From Chryseobacterium sp. (lineage in GTDB: Bacteria; Bacteroidota; Bacteroidia; Flavobacteriales; Weeksellaceae), in contig NZ_JAFAJM010000004.1 of the NCBI RefSeq assembly GCF_019236175.1, positions 300,564 to 364,563 on the forward strand: a DNA stretch of 64,000 nt, in the 5' to 3' direction. This document shows, one piece after another, positions 43,363 through 51,913 of this stretch. The position numbers and the translations under genes were made by a program. Below the pieces are notes generated by a model. The model did no database searches, was not told where the DNA came from, and saw only the letters and a list, made by a program, of their open reading frames with translations. The stretch's first letter is position 1; every line of letters begins with the position of its first letter.

Positions 43363-44616
43363 ATGATGAGAAAAAGTTATTACCGGGCAATTGCTTTGAT
43401 GGTTATCGTATTGACCGTCCTTTTGGCTTTTGAGAAGTATATCAGCAGGGAAAAAGAATCTTTTCCTGACGTAAAATTCATTACTGCATCTTCCGTTCCT
43501 GTTCGTATATCAGATTTCGACCCTAATACACTGGACCGGCAGCAATGGCAAAAACTGGGATTTTCCGAAAAACAGATTTCTACCATTATTAAATACAAAG
43601 AGATAGTGGGAGGTCATTTTATATCAAAAGAACAATTAAAGAAATGTTACGCTATTTCTGAAGAAAAATTTGCTGAGCTGAAACCTTATATTTTACTTCC
43701 CGAAATTCATGAAAAGACAGAAAGCCCAGCATTAAAGAACTTTGAAAAGAAGAGCATCAGCATTCCCGGAAAGTTTAATCCTGATCTCTACTCTATCAAT
43801 GACTGGGTAAAAATGGGATTTAGCGAGCGGCAGGCGGAAGCCATTTTAAAATACAAAAACTATCTTGGAGGAAGCTTTATCAGTAAGGAAAAGTTTAAAG
43901 AATGTTTTATTATTTCTCCCAAGAACTACACACAACTTGAACCTTACCTACTACTGCCTGTAAAATCTCCCGAAAACATTAAAAAAAAACATACGACAGC
44001 TACAATGACTTACCATCCTTTTGATCCTAACATCTTAAGTACGGAGGAATGGCAATCCTTAGGATTTTCGGAGAAACAGGCAAACAGTATCATTAATTAC
44101 CGTAACCGAAACTTACAGGGGAGCTTTAAAAAGCCTGAAGACCTGCAAAAATGTTTTGTTATTTCTCCGGAAAAATTCCTGGAACTTAAACCTTATATCA
44201 GAATTTCAGAAAAAATAAAACAGGAAAAAACTGATTTTCAGAAAACAGATCTCAATATACTTAGTTTTAAACAGCTTTTGGAGTTCGGACTGGATGAAAG
44301 AAGCGCCGGATCCATTATAGGATTCAGAAAGAAATTAGGCGGATTTGTCACTAAACAACAGATTTTAGACACGTATAACATTGATAGGGAAATGGTTCAG
44401 AAACTGATTTCAACCTGCCCGTTGGATCCTTCCGGCGTTGTGAAATATACTTTAGCAGACGCTCCTGAAGACTGGTTGAAGAATCACCCTTACTTTAAAT
44501 ATTCAGCGGATAAGATCATCTACTACCGCACCAGCTATCCGGATGATAAAAAAATATGGAAACTTTTGAAACTGAAGCCGGAATATGAAGAAAGAATGAA
44601 ACTCTATATTAAATAG
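43363..44616 (+). CDS. Membrane-anchored helix-hairpin-helix repeat protein (ComEA-like modules)
   Basis: A 417-residue protein with one N-terminal transmembrane segment (residues ~8-24) and then at least four ~60-75-residue modules of the ComEA type. Each begins F(D/N)PNxLxxxxWxxLGFSExQ, continues IIxYKxxxGGxFxSKExLKKC, and ends (I/V)ISxExFxxLxPYI. Modules start near residues 51, 143 and 222, and a diverged one near 295; the remainder (SADKIIYYRTSYPDDKKIWK) is a partial fifth. HhH modules bind DNA without sequence specificity, so a periplasmic DNA-binding or uptake role is plausible but unproven. No com genes are adjacent. Confidence 0.85.
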   Translation: MMRKSYYRAIALMVIVLTVLLAFEKYISREKESFPDVKFITASSVPVRISDFDPNTLDRQQWQKLGFSEKQISTIIKYKEIVGGHFISKEQLKKCYAISEEKFAELKPYILLPEIHEKTESPALKNFEKKSISIPGKFNPDLYSINDWVKMGFSERQAEAILKYKNYLGGSFISKEKFKECFIISPKNYTQLEPYLLLPVKSPENIKKKHTTATMTYHPFDPNILSTEEWQSLGFSEKQANSIINYRNRNLQGSFKKPEDLQKCFVISPEKFLELKPYIRISEKIKQEKTDFQKTDLNILSFKQLLEFGLDERSAGSIIGFRKKLGGFVTKQQILDTYNIDREMVQKLISTCPLDPSGVVKYTLADAPEDWLKNHPYFKYSADKIIYYRTSYPDDKKIWKLLKLKPEYEERMKLYIK

Positions 44617-44646
44617 CTAAGTGTTCAAACCTATAATATACAAGAT

Positions 44647-44694
44647 AAAAGCCTGGAATTAAAAATGAATATTCACTTTCAATTCCAGGCTTTT
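44647..44694. terminator. Bidirectional terminator between HhH protein and rluF genes
   Basis: A perfect 14-bp stem AAAAGCCTGGAATT / AATTCCAGGCTTTT with a 20-nt loop, between converging genes. Confidence 0.8.
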
Positions 44695-44702
44695 ACTGCA
44701 TT

Positions 44703-45425
44703 TTAATCTACTGTTTTGCTGGAGTCTGAAAGTAAAGAATTTAATGTATTTAATTCTTCATTCGTCAGGTCTCTCCATTTTCCGACAGGCAAATCAAGTT
44801 TGATATTCATGATGCGGATCCGCTTTAGCTTTTTCACCTCATACCCCAGATATTCGCACATTCTTCGGATTTGTCTGTTCAATCCTTGGGTAAGAATAAT
44901 CCTGAAGTTCATATCATCAATTTTTTCAACCTCGCATTTTCTGGTTACTGTATCTAAAATCGGAACCCCGTTTCTCATTTTTTCCAGAAATCTTGGTGTG
45001 ATAGGTTTATCTACCCGTACCAGATATTCTTTTTCGTGATTGTTTCTGGCTCTAAGAATTTTATTGACGATATCACCATCGCTGGTTAAGAGAATCAATC
45101 CTTCACTGGGCTTATCCAGTCTTCCGATCGGAAAAATTCTTTTAGGATGGTTGATATAATCTACAATATTATTTTTTTCACGTTTTGTATCAGTAGTACA
45201 TACAATTCCGACAGGTTTATTGAAAACAATATATACCGGTTGATCCTGTGGTTCTCTGATTGGTTTGCCGTCTACTTCTACAACATCTTCATCTGAAACT
45301 TTAGTCCCCATTTCCGGAATCTTTCCGTTAATTGTTATTCTGCCCTCCTCCAGAAGCTTGTCTGCTGCTCTTCTTGAACAATACCCTGCTTCTGATAAAT
45401 ATTTATTAATACGTGTTTTTTCCAT
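44703..45425 (-). CDS. rluF: 23S rRNA pseudouridine synthase RluF
   Basis: A 240-residue RsuA/RluB/RluF-type enzyme. An S4 RNA-binding domain ([20 protein letters not shown]) is followed by the catalytic domain with the active-site aspartate in [19 protein letters not shown]. The matches [20 protein letters not shown] and [19 protein letters not shown] agree with RluF, which makes pseudouridine at position 2604 of E. coli 23S rRNA, rather than RluB. It follows truB by 58 bp on the same strand and is likely part of the ftsX-uppP-truB transcription unit. Confidence 0.93.
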   Translation of the reverse strand: MEKTRINKYLSEAGYCSRRAADKLLEEGRITINGKIPEMGTKVSDEDVVEVDGKPIREPQDQPVYIVFNKPVGIVCTTDTKREKNNIVDYINHPKRIFPIGRLDKPSEGLILLTSDGDIVNKILRARNNHEKEYLVRVDKPITPRFLEKMRNGVPILDTVTRKCEVEKIDDMNFRIILTQGLNRQIRRMCEYLGYEVKKLKRIRIMNIKLDLPVGKWRDLTNEELNTLNSLLSDSSKTVD

Positions 45426-45483
45426 TAATCTTTTCCCTACCCGGAAATATTTTTATTGTAAAATGAAATCTGTAAGGGTATTC

Positions 45484-46182
45484 TTACATTCCTTCAAATC
45501 TAAAATCGTTATTCAAAAACTGATCCGTAGCATCTTCAATTTTATAATCTCCGATTTTGGTACGTCTCAGCTGCGTCAGATAAGCTCCGACCCCAAGTTC
45601 CTGTCCGATATCATGAGCAAGACTCCGGATATATGTACCTTTTGAACAGCCCACCATAAAGCTTACCAATGGGAAATTTATCGTAATATCCTTGATGTAG
45701 TGAATGGTCGTCTTTCTCGACTTCATTTCTACTTCTTCACCTGCTCTTGCCAGATTATAGGCTCTTTCCCCGTCAATCTTAATGGCAGAATAAACAGGAG
45801 GTTTCTGATCGATTTCTCCTACGAATTTTTCTAAAGTTTCCTTTACCTGTTCATCCGTGATATGGGAGATATCCTGATGAAGAATTTCCGGTTTTTCAGT
45901 ATCATAAGATTCAGTTTGTACCCCGATCTTTATTTCTGTCCAGTATTCTTTGGGAGCATCCTGAATTTCAGGAATATTTTTGGTAAATTTTCCACAGCAT
46001 ACGATAAGAAGACCTGTTGCTCTTGGATCTAATGTTCCGGCATGCCCGATTTTAAATTTTTTAGGAAGGTCGAACTCCCTTTTAAGTTTATATTTCATTT
46101 TATTGACAGCCTGAAAAGAAGTCCAGTCCAAAGGTTTGTCTAATAAAAATGTATATCCTGATTTCAGTTCTTCAGCGGTCAT
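45484..46182 (-). CDS. truB: tRNA pseudouridine(55) synthase TruB
   Basis: A 232-residue enzyme that makes the T-loop pseudouridine 55 in tRNA. Hallmarks: LLDKPLDWTSFQAVNKMK, the catalytic-aspartate motif IGHAGTLDPRATGLLIVC, YSAIKIDGERAYNLARAGE, and GCSKGTYIRSLAHDIG. It is shorter than the E. coli protein because the C-terminal PUA-like part is minimal, as usual in this phylum. It follows uppP with a 9-bp gap. Confidence 0.96.
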   Translation of the reverse strand: MTAEELKSGYTFLLDKPLDWTSFQAVNKMKYKLKREFDLPKKFKIGHAGTLDPRATGLLIVCCGKFTKNIPEIQDAPKEYWTEIKIGVQTESYDTEKPEILHQDISHITDEQVKETLEKFVGEIDQKPPVYSAIKIDGERAYNLARAGEEVEMKSRKTTIHYIKDITINFPLVSFMVGCSKGTYIRSLAHDIGQELGVGAYLTQLRRTKIGDYKIEDATDQFLNNDFRFEGM

Positions 46183-46191
46183 GAATTGTTT

Positions 46192-47010
46192 TTATTTAAA
46201 GAAATAAAAATAAATAAGCAAAGCGACTCCTACAAAAATACGGTACCATCCCCAAGGCTTGAAACCATATTTATTCAATACTCCAATAAATGCTTTGATC
46301 GCAATAAGAGCTACAATAAATGCAACGACATTTCCTACCAAAAAAGTGATCATATGCTCCTGTGATGCCATGATCATTTCATATCCTTTCTGTGGATTTG
46401 CAGTTTCTTTCCCCCATGTTTTAACAAAAACAGAATATACGGTTACGGCTAACATCGTAGGAACTGCAAGGAAAAAAGAAAATTCTGCAGCAGCCTTTCT
46501 GGTAAGTCCCTGGGTCATTCCTCCAATGATGGAAGCAGCACTTCGGCTTGTTCCGGGCATCATTGCAAGACACTGCCAAAATCCGATGGTCACTGCTTTT
46601 TTTATTGTAATTCCTTTTTCATCATCAATAGTAGGATTCTTAAACCACTGATCGGCAAACAATAAAACCACTCCTCCTAACACCAGTACAGAGGATATAG
46701 CAATCTGATTTCCAAGAACAGCTTCAATTTTATCATCAAATAAATATCCTAAAACCAATGCAGGAACGACTGCAAAAGCCAGTTTAAAATAAAACTGAAT
46801 ATTGTTAAGGTCAAAAAACTTTTTCCAGTAAGCCACAACTACCGATAAAATAGCTCCAAACTGAATAGATACCTGAAACATCTTCAAAAATTCATCTTCG
46901 GGAAGCCCCATCAGACTGGCCGTAAATCCCATATGTGCGGTAGAAGAAATAGGAAGATATTCTGTAAGTCCCTCTACAATGGCAATAATGATTGCTTTGA
47001 TTAAATCCAT
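46192..47010 (-). CDS. uppP: Undecaprenyl-diphosphate phosphatase
   Basis: A 272-residue BacA-type integral membrane enzyme recycling undecaprenyl pyrophosphate for peptidoglycan and O-antigen synthesis; high activity gives bacitracin resistance. Both family motifs are intact: AIVEGLTEYLPISSTAHM near residue 12-29 and MPGTSRSAASIIGG near residue 155. It has about eight transmembrane segments. It lies between DUF3098 and truB, in the usual flavobacterial order. Confidence 0.97.
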   Translation of the reverse strand: MDLIKAIIIAIVEGLTEYLPISSTAHMGFTASLMGLPEDEFLKMFQVSIQFGAILSVVVAYWKKFFDLNNIQFYFKLAFAVVPALVLGYLFDDKIEAVLGNQIAISSVLVLGGVVLLFADQWFKNPTIDDEKGITIKKAVTIGFWQCLAMMPGTSRSAASIIGGMTQGLTRKAAAEFSFFLAVPTMLAVTVYSVFVKTWGKETANPQKGYEMIMASQEHMITFLVGNVVAFIVALIAIKAFIGVLNKYGFKPWGWYRIFVGVALLIYFYFFK

Positions 47011-47027
47011 ATTCTGTAAAAATTAAA

Positions 47028-47077
47028 AGATTAAGAGATCCGGAAATTCAGAATCAACACGCTGAATTTCTTAATCT
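47028..47077 (-). terminator. Possible attenuator between DUF3098 and uppP
   Basis: An inner stem AAATTCAG / CTGAATTT and outer stem AGATTAAG / CTTAATCT with an 8-nt asymmetric bulge, followed on the minus strand by a U-rich stretch. It could be a partial terminator or mRNA processing site inside the operon. Confidence 0.4.
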
Positions 47078-47103
47078 CTTAATCTCTAAATATAAGTTTT
47101 TAT

Positions 47104-47400
47104 TTATTTTCTTTTTAAAATAGCATATACCTCTATGGCAAAACCAATCACAACAAACAAGGGTGCTATTCTGACTCTTCTGATGGAAAAAACACCATCA
47201 TTCCAAGAATTCGGGTCAAATTTCCCGTCTACTGTATTGGCATCCGGGCCCATCATCAGTAAAAAACCACCCACGATAAATGCCAGACCGATTAGCATCC
47301 ATTTGAAATTCTGCTGCCCGAAATAGAACGTCTTTTCTTGCGGTGCTTCTGCTTCTCGTCCAAACTCCGAAGCGGAAAATTTATTTGTTTTTTTGCTCAT
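47104..47400 (-). CDS. DUF3098 domain-containing membrane protein
   Basis: A 98-residue protein with two transmembrane helices (WMLIGLAFIVGGFLLMMGPD and IAPLFVVIGFAIEVYAILKR) separated by a short loop DANTVDGKFDPNSWND. This is the DUF3098 family, found almost exclusively in Bacteroidota and nearly always next to ftsX. It starts 2 bp after ftsX, so the pair is translationally coupled; a role with FtsX in cell division is plausible but untested. Confidence 0.9.
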   Translation of the reverse strand: MSKKTNKFSASEFGREAEAPQEKTFYFGQQNFKWMLIGLAFIVGGFLLMMGPDANTVDGKFDPNSWNDGVFSIRRVRIAPLFVVIGFAIEVYAILKRK

Positions 47401-47402
47401 TA

Positions 47403-48302
47403 TTAAGAGTAATATAAATCGTCAACGTTTGATTTTAAGAACCTCCATGTTGCAATAATGGTACTTAGAACAGTGATAAAAATCCCTACTCCGAACACCA
47501 GTAACACCAGCCACACATATTGTTGATTGTCCTGTGCAAATGCCTGTCCAATCTGATTAGTAAAGTAATACCATACACCGAATAAAGCTAAAAGACCTAT
47601 GAGTGCTCCGATAGCTCCTAAAATCACCGCTTCTATAATAAAAGGCTTCAAAATAAATCTTCTCTTAGCCCCCACCAGCTGCATGGTTTTAATAATAAAT
47701 CTTTTAGAAAATATCTTCAGACGGATCGAGTTGTTGATCAATACAACAGCCAATACCAGAAACAGGACTGAGAATCCTAAGATCCATTTTAAAATTCTGC
47801 TCAGGTTATTGTACACGTCCACCATAAGTGTGCTATCATTTTTAACATCAATGATTCCCGGAACAGATTTGATCACCTTGATCGCCTCATCAATTTTTGT
47901 AGGGTCTACATATTCCGGTTTTAAAGCAATTTCGATAGATGAAGGGAAAATATTTTCTTCAAACAAAGCGTCACTATCGATTCCCATACTTTTCTTAGCC
48001 TCTTTCGCAGCCATTGTTCTTGAAATATAGGTCGCCTTTTTCACAGGAGCCAGCGTCTGTACTTTTTTAAAAGTTTCTTCCTCTAGTTTTGCAATCTTTA
48101 CAGAATCTTTAGCATCATAGTTTTGATCAAAGTAGGCATTCACTACCAATTGTTCTTTGATATAGTCAGAATACTTTTGAGCATTGATTAAAATAAGCCC
48201 CATTAATCCCAACAAAAATAACACTAAGGCAATACTTATCACCACTGTAATATTGCTGGACCGAAGCCTTTTCTTATTAAACTCATCTACAGATTTAGCC
48301 AT
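47403..48302 (-). CDS. ftsX: Cell division protein FtsX
   Basis: A 299-residue FtsX of normal size: transmembrane helix 1 (ITVVISIALVLFLLGLMGLI), an extracytoplasmic domain (residues ~45-165), then three more helices (LSRILKWILGFSVLFLVLAV; VILGAIGALIGLLALFG; LVLLVFGVGIFITVLSTIIA). FtsX with the ATPase FtsE transmits a signal to periplasmic peptidoglycan hydrolases during division. ftsE is not adjacent, as is common in this phylum. It is the first gene of the ftsX-DUF3098-uppP-truB-rluF unit and is divergent from rsmA. Confidence 0.94.
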   Translation of the reverse strand: MAKSVDEFNKKRLRSSNITVVISIALVLFLLGLMGLILINAQKYSDYIKEQLVVNAYFDQNYDAKDSVKIAKLEEETFKKVQTLAPVKKATYISRTMAAKEAKKSMGIDSDALFEENIFPSSIEIALKPEYVDPTKIDEAIKVIKSVPGIIDVKNDSTLMVDVYNNLSRILKWILGFSVLFLVLAVVLINNSIRLKIFSKRFIIKTMQLVGAKRRFILKPFIIEAVILGAIGALIGLLALFGVWYYFTNQIGQAFAQDNQQYVWLVLLVFGVGIFITVLSTIIATWRFLKSNVDDLYYS

Positions 48303-48393
48303 TAATATTAAAATTTTTGGCTAAAATAGAAAAAAACTTCCGAAATTTGGGACGAAAAAAAGAAAATCATTGTTAATAAAATCATAAAAAACT

Positions 48394-49164
48394 TTGAGTG
48401 TAAAAGCAAAAAAACATCTTGGACAGCACTTCCTGACAGATGAAAACATCGCAAGAAAAATCGTAGAAGGTCTTAGTTTTGAGAACTATAATAATATCAT
48501 GGAAGTAGGCCCCGGAACGGGAGTTCTTACCAAATATCTTATTGAGAAGGACCAGCATATTTATCTGGCAGAAATTGATACGGAATCTATCGAATACTTA
48601 AAAAACAACTATTCTAAGATTACAGAAGAGACTTTTGTGGGGGATTTTCTGAAACAGGATTTTAACTTTCTCCAGAAGGAACAAATTGCCATCATCGGTA
48701 ATTTCCCGTATAATATTTCTTCACAGATTTTATTTCAGATCGTTGACCACTATGAGCTGATTCCAGAAATGGTGGGAATGTTCCAAAAGGAGGTTGCAGA
48801 AAGAACGGCTGCAGTGCCGAGAACTAAAGATTATGGTATCCTATCTGTTCTGATTCAGGCTTATTATGACGTATCATATATGTTTACGGTTCATGAGAAT
48901 GTCTTCAACCCTCCTCCGAAAGTGAAATCAGGAGTAATCAGACTGACAAGAAATCCTAAAGAAGGTTTAACCGGCAACGAGGTTCTGTTCAAACAGATCG
49001 TAAAAGCAGGTTTCAACCAGAGAAGAAAAAAACTTTCCAATGCATTAAAAGTTCTGAATATTCCCGAGGCTTTAAAAACCCATGAGTTTTTAGATAAAAG
49101 GGCTGAAGAACTCAGTGTTACAGATTTTATAAATTTCACCAGACTCTGGAAAGAAAATCAATAA
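48394..49164 (+). CDS. rsmA: 16S rRNA (adenine1518/1519-N6) dimethyltransferase RsmA (KsgA), TTG start
   Basis: A 256-residue methyltransferase dimethylating A1518 and A1519 in 16S rRNA. Motifs: KKHLGQHFLTDENIA at the N-terminus, SAM-binding MEVGPGTGVLTKYL, catalytic NFPYNIS, and the C-terminal FNQRRKKLSNAL. The start must be TTG at 48394, giving MSVKAKKHLGQHFL: an in-frame stop (TAA, 48385-48387) is just upstream and no ATG or GTG is available in frame before the conserved block. Divergent from ftsX with a 91-bp gap. Confidence 0.95.
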   Translation: MSVKAKKHLGQHFLTDENIARKIVEGLSFENYNNIMEVGPGTGVLTKYLIEKDQHIYLAEIDTESIEYLKNNYSKITEETFVGDFLKQDFNFLQKEQIAIIGNFPYNISSQILFQIVDHYELIPEMVGMFQKEVAERTAAVPRTKDYGILSVLIQAYYDVSYMFTVHENVFNPPPKVKSGVIRLTRNPKEGLTGNEVLFKQIVKAGFNQRRKKLSNALKVLNIPEALKTHEFLDKRAEELSVTDFINFTRLWKENQ

Positions 49165-49204
49165 AATACAGATATACCTAAAGATTTTTTGGGCATTACT
49201 TCAT

Positions 49205-49240
49205 AAAAAAGCCTTTCAGATTGTCTGAAAGGCTCTTTTT
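49205..49240. terminator. Bidirectional terminator between rsmA and the first anchor-L protein
   Basis: Stem AGCCTTTCAGA / TCTGAAAGGCT with loop TTG, flanked by A and T runs; converging genes end on both sides. Confidence 0.85.
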
Positions 49241-49257
49241 TAAATCATGTACTTATT

Positions 49258-51639
49258 TTAATCCCTATTCTTCAGCATAATCCATCCGGACCAGTTCATC
49301 TGCGTTTTTGATTTAGGGTATTCAAAATTAAATTTATACCAATAGGTTGCTGTAGGAAGTCTCTTTCCGCCTATTGTTCCGTTCCACACAGGGTTTTCTT
49401 TTGAGAATCTGAACATTTCTGCCCCGTATCTGTCATATACGGAACCGGTAAAGTTCTTGAAATCTCCAAGAGCTTTAAGATCCAAGACATCATTGATACC
49501 ATCTTCATTCGGGGTAATGATGTTGTTGATTTTAAAGGTAAAGAATTCCAGGGTACCTACACAGGATGTCCCTACTCTTCTTACCATAAGATTATACTTT
49601 GTATTATCTACAAGACCCGTAAAGACATTAGAATCCTGCCATGTCAATCCGTTATCAATAGAATATTCCAGAGTACTTGGGGTATTATTCATCGGAGGAT
49701 TTTCTGCCGTAACGGTCAGCGATTTTTTAACTCCGTCATAATCCATGGCTGTAAAATAAGGAGTAGCTGCCCCCATTACTTTAACCGGGAATATTTTTTT
49801 ACAGATACCGTTGTCAATTTGCACGGTATAAGTTCCCCACTGGCTGACTTCAATTTTCTGTGTGGTAGCGCCTGTACTCCACAGGTATTTATAATTAGGT
49901 CCGGCTCCTGCATCCAGCGTAACACGGTCTCCTAAACACAGTTCAACATCCGTTAAAGGTGTTGTAATTTCAGGAGTTACTTCAATTCTGATGGTTGCCG
50001 GAATCAGGGATCTGCATCCTTTTGTCCCGATCGCCCATACGGTAAATGTAGTACTGTTGTATAAAGTAACCGTCTGTGTACTTCCGTTTCCTGAGAAATT
50101 ATCCCAGAAATAAGTATCACCGCCTTCAGCAGAAAGGGTAACGGATTCTCCCGGACAGATCTTTATTTTAGAAGATTTCAATTTGGCTGTAGGGGTCACT
50201 TCTTTTAGGAGAGTAAGCTCAATCATTTTGCTGCAGAAGCCTCCGTTGGAAACTACTACATATAAAATCTGGCCGTCGTTTCCGTTATAATTTAAAATAT
50301 TCTGAATATTATTATTATTTTGAGCAATAGCATCTGCCTGATTTACGTAAAATTTAAATACAGCTCCCGGAGTCGGGCTGATAGAAGGCATAATGGTACT
50401 TAAATCAAAGGTTGTAATATCCGGCGTGGTACAAAGCAGTAAGGTAGCATCCTGAGCCTGCGGGGTAAATCCGCCATGAATTTCTATGGAGGCTTTTCCC
50501 GGACATGGATTTCCAGGAACACTTACTTCAATCGTATAAGTTCCCGGCTGTACAGCTGTAATTGTATTGGTAGTGGCATTAGGAATCGGTGTTCCGTTAT
50601 AATACCATTGATATAATAAATTAGGATCACTTACAGAAGCTGTAATCACCTGTGGTACATTATCACATACATTAATCTCATCCGGCAGTTTAGTTCCGGT
50701 CGGGTCCAGAAGTTCTACTCCGATATTAAAAGATCCTCCTTCCAGAAATACGGCAGAATCATAGGAATGGTCTGCTCCAAACGGTCCGTAATCTGCAATA
50801 ACCATTTTAAAATGATACTCCTGTCCGGCAGTTACTGTAGCGGTAGCGGTAAGAGGAATTGTTCTTCCGGCAAAATTAGTTTCGATGTTTGCTGTATTGT
50901 AACCTCCGAAATACTGCTCATTCACAGCGGCACAGCCATTTGGAATTAACGGACGGATATTGGTTACACTTACAGGGCCAGCTCCATTAGGAAGCACCGC
51001 CATGTTGGTATAAGGCCCTCCTGAAGTAGGTCTAAGTAAAATAGCAAAAGCATCTGCATAATTACAAGGGAAAGTACCCGTATATTCTTCAGAAGCCAGT
51101 ATATAATTAAACTTAATCTGAGAAGTGGTAGGAACGAAATCAAATTCAAGAAGCACGGCATCTGTCAGAGTTCCTGTAGCTCCTGTGGCCTGAGCAAGAT
51201 CGGGATCTGTACCTCCTCCATTGATATCACTCAGAGGCAAAGGACCTTCATAAGTATTTCCTCCTCTTCTCGCAAATCCTGTAGACAGGATAATCCCGTC
51301 TTTAAAAGGGAAAGCTGTTGTCCCTTTATGAAAATACCCCCATGATCTGTCTGCATCACCTACTGCGTGATTAGGAGTAATCTTTACATTCGTAACACTG
51401 GGAGTTACACAGGTATTTGTTCCTGATGAAATTAATACATCTTTTACAAGTTTATCTATAGTATAACTGGTTTCGGTATATCCCGGAGCATTTACATCAA
51501 TAAAAGCTCCCGCTCTCCTGGATAGTGGAGAACTTCTCTCTTTTATAATTTCTCGGGACGGACGATTAGGGGTTTGTGAAAACAGAAATGTAGATAGAAA
51601 TAGGAAAAATAAATAAAACGGTAGATATCTTCTTCTCAT
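49258..51639 (-). CDS. Choice-of-anchor L surface protein with T9SS type B sorting domain (paralog 1)
   Basis: A 793-residue surface protein. Signal peptide MRRRYLPFYLFFLFLSTFLF, then a conserved mature start RRAGAFIDVNAPGY. Residues ~55-310 are a choice-of-anchor L domain (GIILSTGFA, FDFVPTTSQIKFNYILASEEY, SYDSAVFLEGGSFNIGVELL). Ig-like segments follow (YQWYYNGTPIPNATTN; ICPGESVTLSAEGG; DAGAGPNYKYLWSTGATTQK). The last ~90 residues (IITPNEDGINDVLDLKALGD, VYDRYGAEMFRFSKENPVWN, GWIMLKNRD) are a CHU_C type B sorting domain for T9SS. The function is probably adhesion or matrix; no enzyme motif is seen. First of three tandem paralogs, each with its own -7 element and terminator. Confidence 0.9.
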   Translation of the reverse strand: MRRRYLPFYLFFLFLSTFLFSQTPNRPSREIIKERSSPLSRRAGAFIDVNAPGYTETSYTIDKLVKDVLISSGTNTCVTPSVTNVKITPNHAVGDADRSWGYFHKGTTAFPFKDGIILSTGFARRGGNTYEGPLPLSDINGGGTDPDLAQATGATGTLTDAVLLEFDFVPTTSQIKFNYILASEEYTGTFPCNYADAFAILLRPTSGGPYTNMAVLPNGAGPVSVTNIRPLIPNGCAAVNEQYFGGYNTANIETNFAGRTIPLTATATVTAGQEYHFKMVIADYGPFGADHSYDSAVFLEGGSFNIGVELLDPTGTKLPDEINVCDNVPQVITASVSDPNLLYQWYYNGTPIPNATTNTITAVQPGTYTIEVSVPGNPCPGKASIEIHGGFTPQAQDATLLLCTTPDITTFDLSTIMPSISPTPGAVFKFYVNQADAIAQNNNNIQNILNYNGNDGQILYVVVSNGGFCSKMIELTLLKEVTPTAKLKSSKIKICPGESVTLSAEGGDTYFWDNFSGNGSTQTVTLYNSTTFTVWAIGTKGCRSLIPATIRIEVTPEITTPLTDVELCLGDRVTLDAGAGPNYKYLWSTGATTQKIEVSQWGTYTVQIDNGICKKIFPVKVMGAATPYFTAMDYDGVKKSLTVTAENPPMNNTPSTLEYSIDNGLTWQDSNVFTGLVDNTKYNLMVRRVGTSCVGTLEFFTFKINNIITPNEDGINDVLDLKALGDFKNFTGSVYDRYGAEMFRFSKENPVWNGTIGGKRLPTATYWYKFNFEYPKSKTQMNWSGWIMLKNRD

Positions 51640-51655
51640 AATACTTTTGTTTCAA

Positions 51656-51663
51656 CAAATTTA
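51656..51663 (-). promoter_or_regulatory. TAAATTTG -7 element of paralog 1
   Basis: TAnnTTTG match on the minus strand 17 bp before the ATG; the -33 is not obvious. Confidence 0.4.
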
Positions 51664-51862
51664 ATTTTTTTTTAAACATACCATACACATATTTATTTTT
51701 TTTATGAAAAAAGAATAAAAATACCCTTAAAAAATTATCTTAACAATTTCCGTTATTTATTCCGATTTTAAAAACAAAAACAAAGAATTCTATACATATT
51801 TCATTAAATAAGATACTTTAAAACCAACTTAAATCATATGATCAGTATCTTTCATAAAAACA

Positions 51863-51894
51863 AACGAGATCTTCCATTTCTGAAAGATCTCGTT
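51863..51894 (-). terminator. Terminator of anchor-L paralog 2
   Basis: An 11-bp stem AACGAGATCTT / AAGATCTCGTT with a 10-nt loop, 20 bp downstream of the paralog 2 stop codon. Confidence 0.8.
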
Positions 51895-51913
51895 ACTTAT
51901 TTTTTATAGTTTC

